A stretch of DNA of 10,844 nucleotides from CAZCWX01 sp964502465 (GTDB taxonomy: Bacteria > Desulfobacterota > Binatia > Bin18): contig CAZCWX010000003.1 in NCBI GenBank assembly GCA_964502465.1, positions 1-10,844 of the forward strand, written 5' to 3'. The position numbers and the translations under genes are program-made. Under the pieces are notes generated by a model. That model made no database searches, had not been told where the DNA came from, and saw only the letters and a program-made list of their open reading frames with translations. Shown here in pieces: positions 1 through 8,050 of the stretch (position 1 is the stretch's first letter; each line of letters starts with the position of its first letter).

Positions 1-81
1 GGTGAACGGCGAGTTTTTAAGCAGTCTCAAAGAGGGTGGTATCGAATGCAGTCGAGGGATTCAGAACGCACGACTGAATTA
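1..81. other. Sequence downstream of recG, no gene seen
   Basis: These 81 bases follow the recG stop codon on the minus strand. I see no start codon with a ribosome binding site, no convincing hairpin followed by a T run, and no tandem repeat. If recG ends the operon, its terminator must lie outside the window. The plus-strand open frame that begins here runs antisense through recG and is not credible. Confidence 0.5.
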
Positions 82-2238
82 CTATCCCACCCGCGCCAAC
101 TCTAGCCTTCCGGCCCAGCGGTCTTCGAGGCTAGCGCGCAAGCGGCGGGAGGCCGGTGAGGTTAACTCGGGGTCTCGGGTCAGCCAGGCTTCAGCTTCGT
201 CGCGCGCCATTTCGAGAATACGACTGTCGCGTACAATGTTCGCCACGCGAAAATCCGGGAGACCCGACTGCCGGGTACCAAGAAATTCACCGGGTCCACG
301 GAAGGCGAGATCGGCCTCGGCAATCTTGAAGCCATCGTTGGTCTCCACCATCACCTGTAACCGTCGGTGGGCCTCATCTGCCGGAGCGTACTGCGCGAGC
401 AATAAACAGAACGACTCATCCTGTCCACGACCAACCCGACCACGCAACTGGTGGAGTTGGGCCAGGCCGAACCGCTCGGCATGCTCAATCAGAATCACCG
501 TGGCATTTGGCACGTCTATGCCCACCTCAATCACTGTCGTTGAAACCAGCAGATGGTGCTCACCATTTTTGAACCGGCGCATCACTGTGTCTTTCTCTTC
601 CCCTTTCATCCGACCGTGCACCAGCCCAACCGAGTAATCAGCGAAAAACGTCCGTGCGAGTTCCTGCGCCATGCTGGTGGCCGCTTTCAAATCGGACTTC
701 TCAGACTCCTCCACTAACGGGTACACCACATAGGCCTGCCGTCCACGATCAAGTTGCTCCTTCACCCAGCGGTACGCCTTCTGCCGCTCCCCTTCATGAA
801 AGACTCGTGTGACAATAGGTTTCCGGCCCGGCGGGAGTTCATCAATCGCTGACACATCAAGGTCGCCGTAGAGAGTCAGTGCCAGCGTACGCGGGATCGG
901 CGTGGCAGTCATCAGCAGCACATCTGGATTGACACCTTGTTTTTTTAATGCGGCCCGTTGCATCACACCAAAGCGATGCTGCTCGTCCACAATCGCCAGT
1001 CCGAGACGGTGGAAGCGTACTCCTTCCTGAATCAGGGCATGCGTGCCAACCACCACCTCGACCTTCCCCTCTGCAATCAAACGGTAAATTTCTTGCTTCT
1101 GGCGCAGTTTGACCTCGCCGGTCAGGAGAGCGATTGATACATCAAGTTGCTCGGCCAGCGGATTCAGGGTGCGAAAATGCTGCTCAGCCAGCAGTTCGGT
1201 TGGTGCCATGAAGGCCACTTGATAACCACTATCGAGCGCAGCCAAAGCAGCACAGAACGCGACGATCGTCTTGCCTGACCCCACATCACCTTGTACCAGC
1301 CGGTTCATCGGGTGCGGGGCAGCCATGTCAAGGAAAATCGTCTCTAATACTCGTTCTTGAGCACGTGTTAAGCGGAACGGGAGGATTTCATGCATGCGTT
1401 TGACTAACGGTCCGGGAACGATGGACAGTCCATCTTCCTTTACCATGTTGCGCCGACGCAAGGTCATGCCCAGCTGCAGATAAAACAACTCATCAAAGAC
1501 CACCGTTCTGTGGGCCAGTGAGGCTGAATTGTTCAGCTCCGCCACATCGGCATCAAGCGGTGGCATATGCAAATACCGTAAGGCCGCACTCAAGTCTACC
1601 AATCCAAGTCGTTCACTGATCTCAGTCGGCACGCCGTTCGGCACCAGATCGACGCATGCCGCCACTGTACCGTGAACTAATCGGCGCATCGCCGCCACTG
1701 TCATCTCTGTCGTTTTGTTATAAATCGGCAGCAGCCGAGCCGTCTCGTCTTCCTCTTCCACTCCTTCCATATCAGGGTGGATCATCCATTTCCCACCCTT
1801 CATGCCCAGTTCGACCTTACCGTAGAGAAGCACCCGTTGGCCAGGCTTATAGCGTTGCTCGAAGTAGCGATGTTGGTGGTACCACAGCAGAAAGAGAACT
1901 CCGCTCTCATCCCGCACCACTCCTTCCAGAACCCATCGGCGACTGCGGGCCATAAACCGGCGACCCATACGCACCAATTGACCAACCGTTGCTCCTTCCT
2001 CCCCAACGGTCAGGTCACGGATCTTTCTGATTACTCGCCGATCTTGGTAGCGAAATGGGATATGGTACAACAGATCCTCAACCGTTGAGATCCCTAAGCG
2101 GGCAAGCTGTTCCGCTCGGCGCGGACCGACGCCTTTGACAAACTGCACAGGTTTTTTCAACGGTGGCTGGGACACGCGGAACGTTGGGGAGGAGGGTGGT
2201 GGTGTATCCGGGGACGATGAAAGGCGATGATCATTCAT
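82..2238 (-). CDS. recG: ATP-dependent DNA helicase RecG
   Basis: RecG is a superfamily 2 helicase that binds branched DNA and regresses stalled replication forks or remodels Holliday junctions and R-loops. The 718-residue product (E. coli RecG is 693) has an N-terminal wedge/OB region (about residues 30-170), then the helicase core. Walker A GDVGSGKT is at about 317-324, the DEQH box at about 418-421, MTATPIPR at about 443-450 and QLRGRVGRG at about 597-605. A C-terminal RecG block (RGPGEFLGTRQSG) follows. The first 25 or so residues are a Ser/Pro-rich extension absent from E. coli. The ATG has only a weak Shine-Dalgarno, so the start is less certain than the family. The gene begins 16 bases after carB with no terminator between, and ends in tandem stops TAG TAA. 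It is probably co-transcribed with the pyr genes. All core motifs are intact. Confidence 0.96.
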   Translation of the reverse strand: MNDHRLSSSPDTPPPSSPTFRVSQPPLKKPVQFVKGVGPRRAEQLARLGISTVEDLLYHIPFRYQDRRVIRKIRDLTVGEEGATVGQLVRMGRRFMARSRRWVLEGVVRDESGVLFLLWYHQHRYFEQRYKPGQRVLLYGKVELGMKGGKWMIHPDMEGVEEEDETARLLPIYNKTTEMTVAAMRRLVHGTVAACVDLVPNGVPTEISERLGLVDLSAALRYLHMPPLDADVAELNNSASLAHRTVVFDELFYLQLGMTLRRRNMVKEDGLSIVPGPLVKRMHEILPFRLTRAQERVLETIFLDMAAPHPMNRLVQGDVGSGKTIVAFCAALAALDSGYQVAFMAPTELLAEQHFRTLNPLAEQLDVSIALLTGEVKLRQKQEIYRLIAEGKVEVVVGTHALIQEGVRFHRLGLAIVDEQHRFGVMQRAALKKQGVNPDVLLMTATPIPRTLALTLYGDLDVSAIDELPPGRKPIVTRVFHEGERQKAYRWVKEQLDRGRQAYVVYPLVEESEKSDLKAATSMAQELARTFFADYSVGLVHGRMKGEEKDTVMRRFKNGEHHLLVSTTVIEVGIDVPNATVILIEHAERFGLAQLHQLRGRVGRGQDESFCLLLAQYAPADEAHRRLQVMVETNDGFKIAEADLAFRGPGEFLGTRQSGLPDFRVANIVRDSRILEMARDEAEAWLTRDPELTSPASRRLRASLEDRWAGRLELARVG

Positions 2239-2254
2239 AAGCTACAAGCTTGCT

Positions 2255-5200
2255 TTAAGAGCTTCCTTGATGATACTCCTGCAGCGGTTGTACGCTGAGT
2301 AGCCCCTGCCGGAGGCGGGCAATCCCGTCGGTTGCCGCCCCGGCAGCAGCGATGGTTGTGAAGTAGGGCACGCGACATTCCAAGGCGCTTCGGCGAATGG
2401 AAAACGAATCGGCTATGGCATGTGCACCTTCTGTAGTGTTAATCACCAGGGCAATACCACCGGCGCGTATGGCATCAACAATATGCGGCGTCCCTTCCTG
2501 CACTTTATTCACTATTTCGACTGTAAGACCAGCATTGTGCAGGTAGGCCGCGGTCCCACGCGTCGCAACGATAGGAAATCCATTCTCGGTCAGCCGCCGG
2601 GCAATGGGCAGGGCTAAAGCCTTATCATGGTCACGCACACTGAGAAAAACCTTCCCTTGTAAGGGCAGTAACGTCCCTGCCGCGATCTGCGCCTTGGCAA
2701 ATGCCATGGCAAAAGAGGCGTCCACACCCATGACCTCACCGGTTGACTTCATTTCCGGCCCCAAGATCGTGTCTACCCCAGGAAACTTGATAAAAGGGAA
2801 GACGGCTTCTTTGACACTGACATGCGAAGGCACGATTTCCTGGGTGAACCCGAGTTCGTGTAAGGTTTTGCCTGCCATGACACGGGCAGCGATTTTTGCA
2901 AGCGGGACACCAATCGCCTTGCTGACAAAGGGGACTGTCCGCGAGGCGCGAGGATTGACCTCAAGCACGTAGAGTTTTTCTCGCGCGACGGCGAACTGGA
3001 CATTCATGAGACCGATGACCCGGAGCGCTTTCGCGAGCATGGTCGTTTGGCGTCGGATCTCCGCCTGCATGGTCGGCGAAAGAGATCGTGGTGGCAACGA
3101 GCAGGCACTATCACCAGAGTGGACACCAGCGAGTTCAATGTGTTCCATCAGTCCGCCAATGACCACGTCTTGGCCATCGCTCACCGCATCAACATCGACC
3201 TCGGTCGCATCATCGAGAAACTTATCGATTAACACTGGATGTTCAGGAGAGACCGCAACCGCTTCCCGTATGTAGCGCCGCAAGCTGGGCTCGTCGTAGA
3301 CAATCTGCATGGCTCGACCACCAAGCACATAGGAAGGCCGCACCAACACCGGATACCTAAGCTCCTCGGCGATGCGCAGGGCTTCTGCAAGCGAACGGGA
3401 TATTCCATTCAGGGGCTGGAGCAATCCCAAGGTGTCGAGGACTTCCTTAAACCGCTCCCGGTCTTCAGCACGATCGATGGAGTCTGGCGAGGTACCAAGA
3501 ATGCGCACTCCAGCGCGCTCAAGCGGCACTGCGAGCTTAAGCGGCGTCTGTCCACCGAATTGGACAATGATCCCTAAAGGTTGTTCCTCTCGCACGATGC
3601 TGAGCACATCTTCGAGCGTCAGCGGTTCGAAGTAGAGTTTATCTGAGGTGTCGTAATCCGTGCTCACTGTCTCCGGATTACAGTTAATCATGATGGTTTC
3701 AAACCCGTCTTCTTTCAGGGCAAAGGCCGCATGTACACAGCAGTAGTCGAACTCAATCCCCTGGCCGATACGGTTCGGTCCGCCACCAAGAATAACGATC
3801 TTTCGTCGTTCCGTCGGTCGAGCTTCGTCTTCTCCTTCATACGTGGAATAGAGGTACGGCGTATGTGCAACAAATTCTGCCGCACAGGTGTCTACGGTCT
3901 TATAGACTGGCACAATCCCCTGCTGCTCTCGTTGCAGCCGGATGTCATCCTCGCTACACCCGAGTAACTGCGCCAGTCGGACATCGGAAAAACCCATACG
4001 CTTCGCTTCGCTCAACACATCCGGGGTCAAGCGTCTCGCGTCTCGCGTCTGAATGGCTTTCTCAAATTGTATAATTTGTGAGATATTTTCCAAAAACCAC
4101 GGGTCGATTTTGGTAATACTGTACAGCTCCTCGACACTCATGCCGAACCGCAAGGCATCGGCGACATACCACAGGCGTTCAGCATTTGGCGTACGCAGCC
4201 GCTCCTGAATGGTCGCTCTTATATCTTCAGAATCTCGCTGAGTGGACTCCAGACTCTGGACTCTGGACTCTAGACGGCCTTGGACTTTTTCCTCAAACCC
4301 ATAGCTGTCGATCTCGAGCGAACGCAGAGCTTTCTGCAACGCTTCTTTGAAGGTCCGGCCTATTGCCATCGCCTCGCCTACTGATTTCATTTGTGGACCC
4401 AAGGTATCTGTGGTCTGGGGAAATTTATCGAAGGTAAAGCGTGGGATTTTCACCACCACATAGTCAATCGTCGGCTCAAAGCAGGCCGGGGTCTCGCGCG
4501 TAATATCGTTGGGGATCTCATCGAGCGTATATCCAACGGCTAACTTGGCGGCGATCTTGGCGATGGGGAATCCGGTCGCTTTACTCGCCAGGGCAGAAGA
4601 GCGTGACACGCGCGGGTTCATCTCGATCACTACCAGGCGACCAGTATCGGGATCAACCGCAAATTGAATATTGGCGCCACCGGTATCGACCCCGATTTCG
4701 CGGATGATACGCAGGGCTGCATCACGCATGATTTGGTACTCTTTGTCAGTCAATGTCTGTGCCGGCGCAACGGTAATCGAATCTCCAGTATGTACCCCCA
4801 TGGGGTCAAGGTTTTCAATGGAACAGACGATCACGACGTTGTCCTTGCCATCGCGCATCACCTCCAGTTCAAACTCCTTCCAGCCAGCAATCGACTCCTC
4901 AATCAAGACCTCGTGGGTAGGTGACGCGTCGAGCCCCCATTCCACCACCGAGCGAAACTCGGCAGATGAATTCACGATGCCACCGCCCGTACCGCCAAGG
5001 GTTCGCGAAGGACGCACAATCAACGGCAGGCCGATCTGTTGGCGGATCTCTGCGGCTTCTGGCAGCGAATGAGCATAGCCACTACGCGGCAGGTCGAGGC
5101 CAATCCTTTCCATTGCCGCCTTGAAGAGGTCACGGTCTTCTGCTTTCTTAATCGCCGGAAGTTTCGCCCCGATCAGTTCCACCCCGTATCGCTCTAATAC

Positions 5201-5518
5201 TCCTGCTTCAGCTAAGTCAATCGCCAGATTCAGGCCCGTCTGACCACCGATGGTCGGGAGCAAGGCATCGGGCCGCTCCTGAGCGATGATCTTCTCGACA
5301 ACCTCGACAGTAAGCGGTTCGATATAGGTCCGATCGGCAAAGCCTGGATCGGTCATAATTGTGGCCGGGTTCGAGTTCACCAGAATGACGCGAAATTCCT
5401 CTTCCTTGAGCGCCTTACAAGCCTGCGTACCAGAGTAGTCAAATTCGCAAGCCTGTCCGATGATGATCGGACCAGAACCAATCAATAAGATGGAATGGAG
5501 GTCTACGCGTTTAGGCAT
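2255..5518 (-). CDS. carB: Carbamoyl phosphate synthase large subunit
   Basis: CarB is the large subunit of the CarAB heterodimer in the cytoplasm. It uses ammonia from CarA, bicarbonate and two ATP to make carbamoyl phosphate for pyrimidine and arginine synthesis. The 1087 residues (E. coli 1073) hold two homologous ATP-grasp halves. The first begins near GSGPIIIGQACEFDYSG (residues 14-30), with the glycine-rich RPSRTLGGTGGG loop and EMNPRVSRSSAL after it. The second begins near LGGGPNRIGQGIEFDYCC, with RPSYVLGGRAM and EVNPRASRTVPF. The oligomerisation region lies between them. The last 140 or so residues form the MGS-like regulatory domain, where E. coli CarB binds UMP and ornithine; INTTEGAHAIADSFSIRRSAL is there. 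The extra length sits at about residues 411-433, beside a 7-base tandem repeat (see 4243-4277). The ATG lies inside the end of carA (8-base overlap, ATGCCTAA), which suggests translational coupling. Confidence 0.98.
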   Translation of the reverse strand: MPKRVDLHSILLIGSGPIIIGQACEFDYSGTQACKALKEEEFRVILVNSNPATIMTDPGFADRTYIEPLTVEVVEKIIAQERPDALLPTIGGQTGLNLAIDLAEAGVLERYGVELIGAKLPAIKKAEDRDLFKAAMERIGLDLPRSGYAHSLPEAAEIRQQIGLPLIVRPSRTLGGTGGGIVNSSAEFRSVVEWGLDASPTHEVLIEESIAGWKEFELEVMRDGKDNVVIVCSIENLDPMGVHTGDSITVAPAQTLTDKEYQIMRDAALRIIREIGVDTGGANIQFAVDPDTGRLVVIEMNPRVSRSSALASKATGFPIAKIAAKLAVGYTLDEIPNDITRETPACFEPTIDYVVVKIPRFTFDKFPQTTDTLGPQMKSVGEAMAIGRTFKEALQKALRSLEIDSYGFEEKVQGRLESRVQSLESTQRDSEDIRATIQERLRTPNAERLWYVADALRFGMSVEELYSITKIDPWFLENISQIIQFEKAIQTRDARRLTPDVLSEAKRMGFSDVRLAQLLGCSEDDIRLQREQQGIVPVYKTVDTCAAEFVAHTPYLYSTYEGEDEARPTERRKIVILGGGPNRIGQGIEFDYCCVHAAFALKEDGFETIMINCNPETVSTDYDTSDKLYFEPLTLEDVLSIVREEQPLGIIVQFGGQTPLKLAVPLERAGVRILGTSPDSIDRAEDRERFKEVLDTLGLLQPLNGISRSLAEALRIAEELRYPVLVRPSYVLGGRAMQIVYDEPSLRRYIREAVAVSPEHPVLIDKFLDDATEVDVDAVSDGQDVVIGGLMEHIELAGVHSGDSACSLPPRSLSPTMQAEIRRQTTMLAKALRVIGLMNVQFAVAREKLYVLEVNPRASRTVPFVSKAIGVPLAKIAARVMAGKTLHELGFTQEIVPSHVSVKEAVFPFIKFPGVDTILGPEMKSTGEVMGVDASFAMAFAKAQIAAGTLLPLQGKVFLSVRDHDKALALPIARRLTENGFPIVATRGTAAYLHNAGLTVEIVNKVQEGTPHIVDAIRAGGIALVINTTEGAHAIADSFSIRRSALECRVPYFTTIAAAGAATDGIARLRQGLLSVQPLQEYHQGSS
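4031..4050 (-). repeat. Heptanucleotide tandem repeat in carB (AGACGCG unit)
   Basis: On the minus strand the unit AGACGCG occurs nearly three times without a mismatch (20 bases). It encodes about residues 490-496 of CarB, in a loop of the central oligomerisation region. By comparison with E. coli CarB from memory the protein is not clearly longer here, so the array may have replaced existing codons or may be chance. Confidence 0.65.
4243..4277 (-). repeat. Heptanucleotide tandem repeat in carB (GAGTCCA unit)
   Basis: Four adjacent 7-base units on the minus strand read GAGTCCA, GAGTCCA, GAGTCTG and GAGTCCA, preceded by one degenerate copy (CCGTCTA). They encode about residues 415-426 of CarB, after the first ATP-grasp half, where the protein has roughly 14 residues more than E. 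coli CarB. The reading frame stays open across the array. Confidence 0.85.
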
Positions 5519-6674
5519 GTGAGATATGGCGTTCCATCATCTTCGTGAACCGACAAAAGAGATAGTTTGCATCATGCGGCCCAGGAGAAGACTCAGGGTG
5601 ATATTGCACGGAAAACAGCGGGTAGTCCTTATGAGCGAGCCCTTCGACCGTATGATCATTCAGGTTGATATGGGTAATCTCCGCGCGATTCTGCAAAGAG
5701 TGCACATCTACACAAAACCCATGGTTCTGGGTCGTAATCTCAACCTTACGGGTCGTGAGGTCCATAACGGGGTGATTGCCTCCACGATGACCGAACTTCA
5801 GCTTGTAAGTGCGCCCGCCTAAAGCAAGCCCCATAATCTGATGCCCAAGACAGATACCAAACAGTGGCACTTGACCGACAAGTGTGGCAACGTTTTCCCT
5901 CGCATAGGGGACAGCATCCGGATCTCCCGGCCCGTTGGAAAGGAATACACCATCCGGTTTCAAGGCCAGAACCTCGGCAGCCGGAGTCTGGGCCGGTACC
6001 ACTCGTACCCGACAACCTGCATCGACGAGGTTGCGTAGGATGTTAAATTTTATGCCGTAGTCGTAGGCCACCACGAAAAAGTTGGGGGTTGGAGTTCGGG
6101 ACTGCTGACCGCTGACTGCTGACCGCTGACCGCTTTCTCTGTAGCCTCTCCCTAACTCCCAGCGCCCCTGATGCCAATCGTAGGCTTGCGTGCAGGTCAC
6201 TTCTTTGACCAGATCTCGTCCAACCATGCTTGGAACAGTTTGCGCTTTTTGTACCAACCGTTTCGCATCAAGCTCGATTGTAGAGATGACGCCGGGTTGA
6301 GCACCATGATCGCGCAGATGGCGTACCAGGGCGCGGGTATCAATTCCTTGAATACCCACAATGCGGTGCTCACACAGATATTGGGCGAGGCTTTGCTGCG
6401 CTCGCCAGTTACTCGGACGTTCCCAATACTCCTTCACAATGAACCCTGCCACAAAAGGTTGGCGAGACTCTACATCCTCAGGGTTGACCCCAACATTGCC
6501 GATCTCAGGGTAGGTCATCGTCACGATTTGCCCTTGGTACGAAGGATCGGTAAGAATTTCCTGATAACCGGTCAGTGAAGTATTAAACACGACTTCACCA
6601 GTTGCTTCACCCCCAGACCCGAAGGAGGTGCCGGTAAATATCGTTCCGTCTGCGAGGGCTAAAAGAGCTTTCAT
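5511..6674 (-). CDS. carA: Carbamoyl phosphate synthase small subunit (glutaminase)
   Basis: CarA hydrolyses glutamine and channels the ammonia to CarB. The 387-residue protein has the N-terminal CPSase small-chain domain (about 1-150, with the NTSLTGYQEILTDPSY block) and a class I glutamine amidotransferase domain (about 199-387). The nucleophile is Cys275 in GICLGHQ; the His/Glu pair of the triad is His359 and Glu361 in QYHPES. Residues about 177-198 join the two domains and are unlike other CarA proteins: this linker is encoded by heptanucleotide repeats (see 6079-6134), giving a Ser/Gln/Arg-rich stretch. The catalytic residues are untouched, so the enzyme should be active. It follows pyrC after 54 bases and overlaps carB by 8. 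The ATG start agrees with family alignment (MKALLALADG), but no strong Shine-Dalgarno precedes it. Confidence 0.98.
   Translation of the reverse strand: MKALLALADGTIFTGTSFGSGGEATGEVVFNTSLTGYQEILTDPSYQGQIVTMTYPEIGNVGVNPEDVESRQPFVAGFIVKEYWERPSNWRAQQSLAQYLCEHRIVGIQGIDTRALVRHLRDHGAQPGVISTIELDAKRLVQKAQTVPSMVGRDLVKEVTCTQAYDWHQGRWELGRGYRESGQRSAVSGQQSRTPTPNFFVVAYDYGIKFNILRNLVDAGCRVRVVPAQTPAAEVLALKPDGVFLSNGPGDPDAVPYARENVATLVGQVPLFGICLGHQIMGLALGGRTYKLKFGHRGGNHPVMDLTTRKVEITTQNHGFCVDVHSLQNRAEITHINLNDHTVEGLAHKDYPLFSVQYHPESSPGPHDANYLFCRFTKMMERHISHA
6079..6134 (-). repeat. Composite heptanucleotide repeat in carA linker
   Basis: Reading the minus strand from 6134, five contiguous 7-base units follow the pattern AGC(G/A)GTC down to 6100. 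Three further 7-base units of a second type (CCGAACT, CCAACCC, CCAACTT) continue in the same register to 6079. The first block encodes SGQRSAVSGQQS (residues 181-192) in the linker between the CarA N-terminal and amidotransferase domains. The second block is more degenerate and less certain. Confidence 0.85.
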
Positions 6675-6682
6675 AAGTATAA

Positions 6683-6702
6683 GGCTTTCAGCGTTCAGCT
6701 TT
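6683..6702 (-). repeat. Short heptanucleotide repeat between pyrC and carA
   Basis: The minus strand reads GCTGAAC GCTGAAA GC, a little over two copies of a 7-base unit, in the 54-base gap just upstream of the carA start codon. Two copies alone are weak evidence. The unit length matches the larger arrays inside carA and carB. Confidence 0.45.
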
Positions 6703-6728
6703 TCTTCCTCAGAGCTACCCGCCGCGTG

Positions 6729-8024
6729 CTAATCACTGATCGCGTTTCTTTCATCGTACACCACTCTCCCACCCACCATGGTGAGCATCACCCTCCCGGT
6801 CAGTTCCCAACCGTCAAAGGGAGTATTCTTGCTCTTTGAGCGCAGTTTTTCCGCCTCTACCCGCCAGGGTCGGTTCGGATCGAAGATCACAACATCGGCA
6901 GGAGCACCACTTGAGAGGGTCCCGTACGGTAGTCCCAAGATCCGGGCAGGATTGGCGGTTAACTTACGAAGCGCTTCAGCAAGAGACAAGACCCCAGCAT
7001 TCACGAGCTTCAGGGTTAAAGGGAGCGCCGTCTCTAATCCAACAATCCCATGAGCAGCCTGATCAAATTCCACTTCTTTCTCGTCTCGATGATGGGGAGC
7101 ATGATCCGTGGCAATGGCATCAATAGTGCCATCGCGTAGCCCTTCTTTCATGGCCTCTACATCAGCAGCACAACGTAAGGGAGGTACCATTTTCGCGTTG
7201 GTATTGTACCCCCCAACCGCTTCTTCAGTCAGGGTGAAGTGATGTGGTGCGACTTCAGCAGTGACAGCAAGGCCGAAGGCCTTGGCACGTCGCACGCATT
7301 CGACCGCTCCATGTGTGCTGATATGAGCAATATGGAGCCGCCCCCCAGTAAGCCGCGCCAGAGCAATATCACGCGCGACCATGACCTCTTCTGCCGCGTT
7401 GGGCACTCCTTTCAGTCCTAAACGCAGCGCGGTCGGTCCCTCATTCATCACTCCGCCCGCAGCCAGATGCAAGTCTTCCTCATGCACGCTTACAGGCACA
7501 TTGAACTGGGAACAATATTCAAGTGCCCGACGCATGAGGTTGGCATCCATGACTGGCCGGCCATCATCAGAGATTGCCACGACTCCTTCTGTCACCATCT
7601 CTCCAATATCAGCCAGCTCTTCCCCCTTGAGTCCTTTCGACAGCGCGCCGACAGGCAGGACGCGCGCAAGGTTTGCTGCCCGTGCTCGCTCAATGATATA
7701 GCGAGTTACCGCACCGTTATCGTTGACCGGATTGGTGTTTGCCATGCACGCCACTACGGTAAATCCACCAGCCACAGCGGACTGCGTACCAGTCAGAATG
7801 GTCTCTTTGTATTCGTACCCTGGCTCACGCAGATGCACGTGCATATCGATCAAGCCGGGGGCAACAATCAAACCACTCGCGTTAATCTCACGATCTCCGG
7901 CCCCCACCAAGCTGCCAGGTTTTTCCATGCCGTGAATCATGCCGTTCTCAATCAACAAATCATAAGCAGCTTCTATATGATTGGCCGGGTCGATAATCAT
8001 CCCACCGTAAACAACAATTCTCAT
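6729..8024 (-). CDS. pyrC: Dihydroorotase, type I
   Basis: PyrC reversibly cyclises N-carbamoyl-aspartate to dihydroorotate, the third step of UMP synthesis. The 431-residue length and motifs fit the type I (Bacillus/Aquifex-like) amidohydrolase class. Visible metal ligands are His62 and His64 in DMHVHLREPG, Asp153 in AISDDGRP, His181 in SVHEE, His234 in HIAHIS and Asp307 in ATDHAPHH. All expected ligands are present, so this is a catalytic enzyme and not an inactive scaffold homologue of the kind some bacteria pair with aspartate carbamoyltransferase. It starts 26 bases after pyrB; the ATG has only a weak upstream purine stretch. Type I dihydroorotases often associate physically with PyrB, and the neighbouring genes make that plausible here. 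Confidence 0.97.
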   Translation of the reverse strand: MRIVVYGGMIIDPANHIEAAYDLLIENGMIHGMEKPGSLVGAGDREINASGLIVAPGLIDMHVHLREPGYEYKETILTGTQSAVAGGFTVVACMANTNPVNDNGAVTRYIIERARAANLARVLPVGALSKGLKGEELADIGEMVTEGVVAISDDGRPVMDANLMRRALEYCSQFNVPVSVHEEDLHLAAGGVMNEGPTALRLGLKGVPNAAEEVMVARDIALARLTGGRLHIAHISTHGAVECVRRAKAFGLAVTAEVAPHHFTLTEEAVGGYNTNAKMVPPLRCAADVEAMKEGLRDGTIDAIATDHAPHHRDEKEVEFDQAAHGIVGLETALPLTLKLVNAGVLSLAEALRKLTANPARILGLPYGTLSSGAPADVVIFDPNRPWRVEAEKLRSKSKNTPFDGWELTGRVMLTMVGGRVVYDERNAISD

Positions 8025-8050
8025 TCGTGGCGGCTTTCAATTGAGAGCGT

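Noticed and set aside
1..35. Arm of a larger intergenic palindrome at the left edge
   Set aside because: The sequence is reminiscent of intergenic hairpins in other genomes, but the matching arm would be outside the window, so nothing can be shown.
2..637. 211-codon plus-strand open frame
   Set aside because: It is antisense to the conserved 3' part of recG, has a low-complexity Ser/Arg-rich translation with no domain, and has no ribosome binding site.
4243..4277. Possible frameshift or pseudogene in carB at the repeat
   Set aside because: The frame is open on both sides, and conserved motifs precede and follow the array at the expected places.
4031..6134. CRISPR array or transposon ends
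   Set aside because: The repeats are 7 bases long without spacers, lie inside genes, and have no transposase, inverted ends or target duplication nearby.
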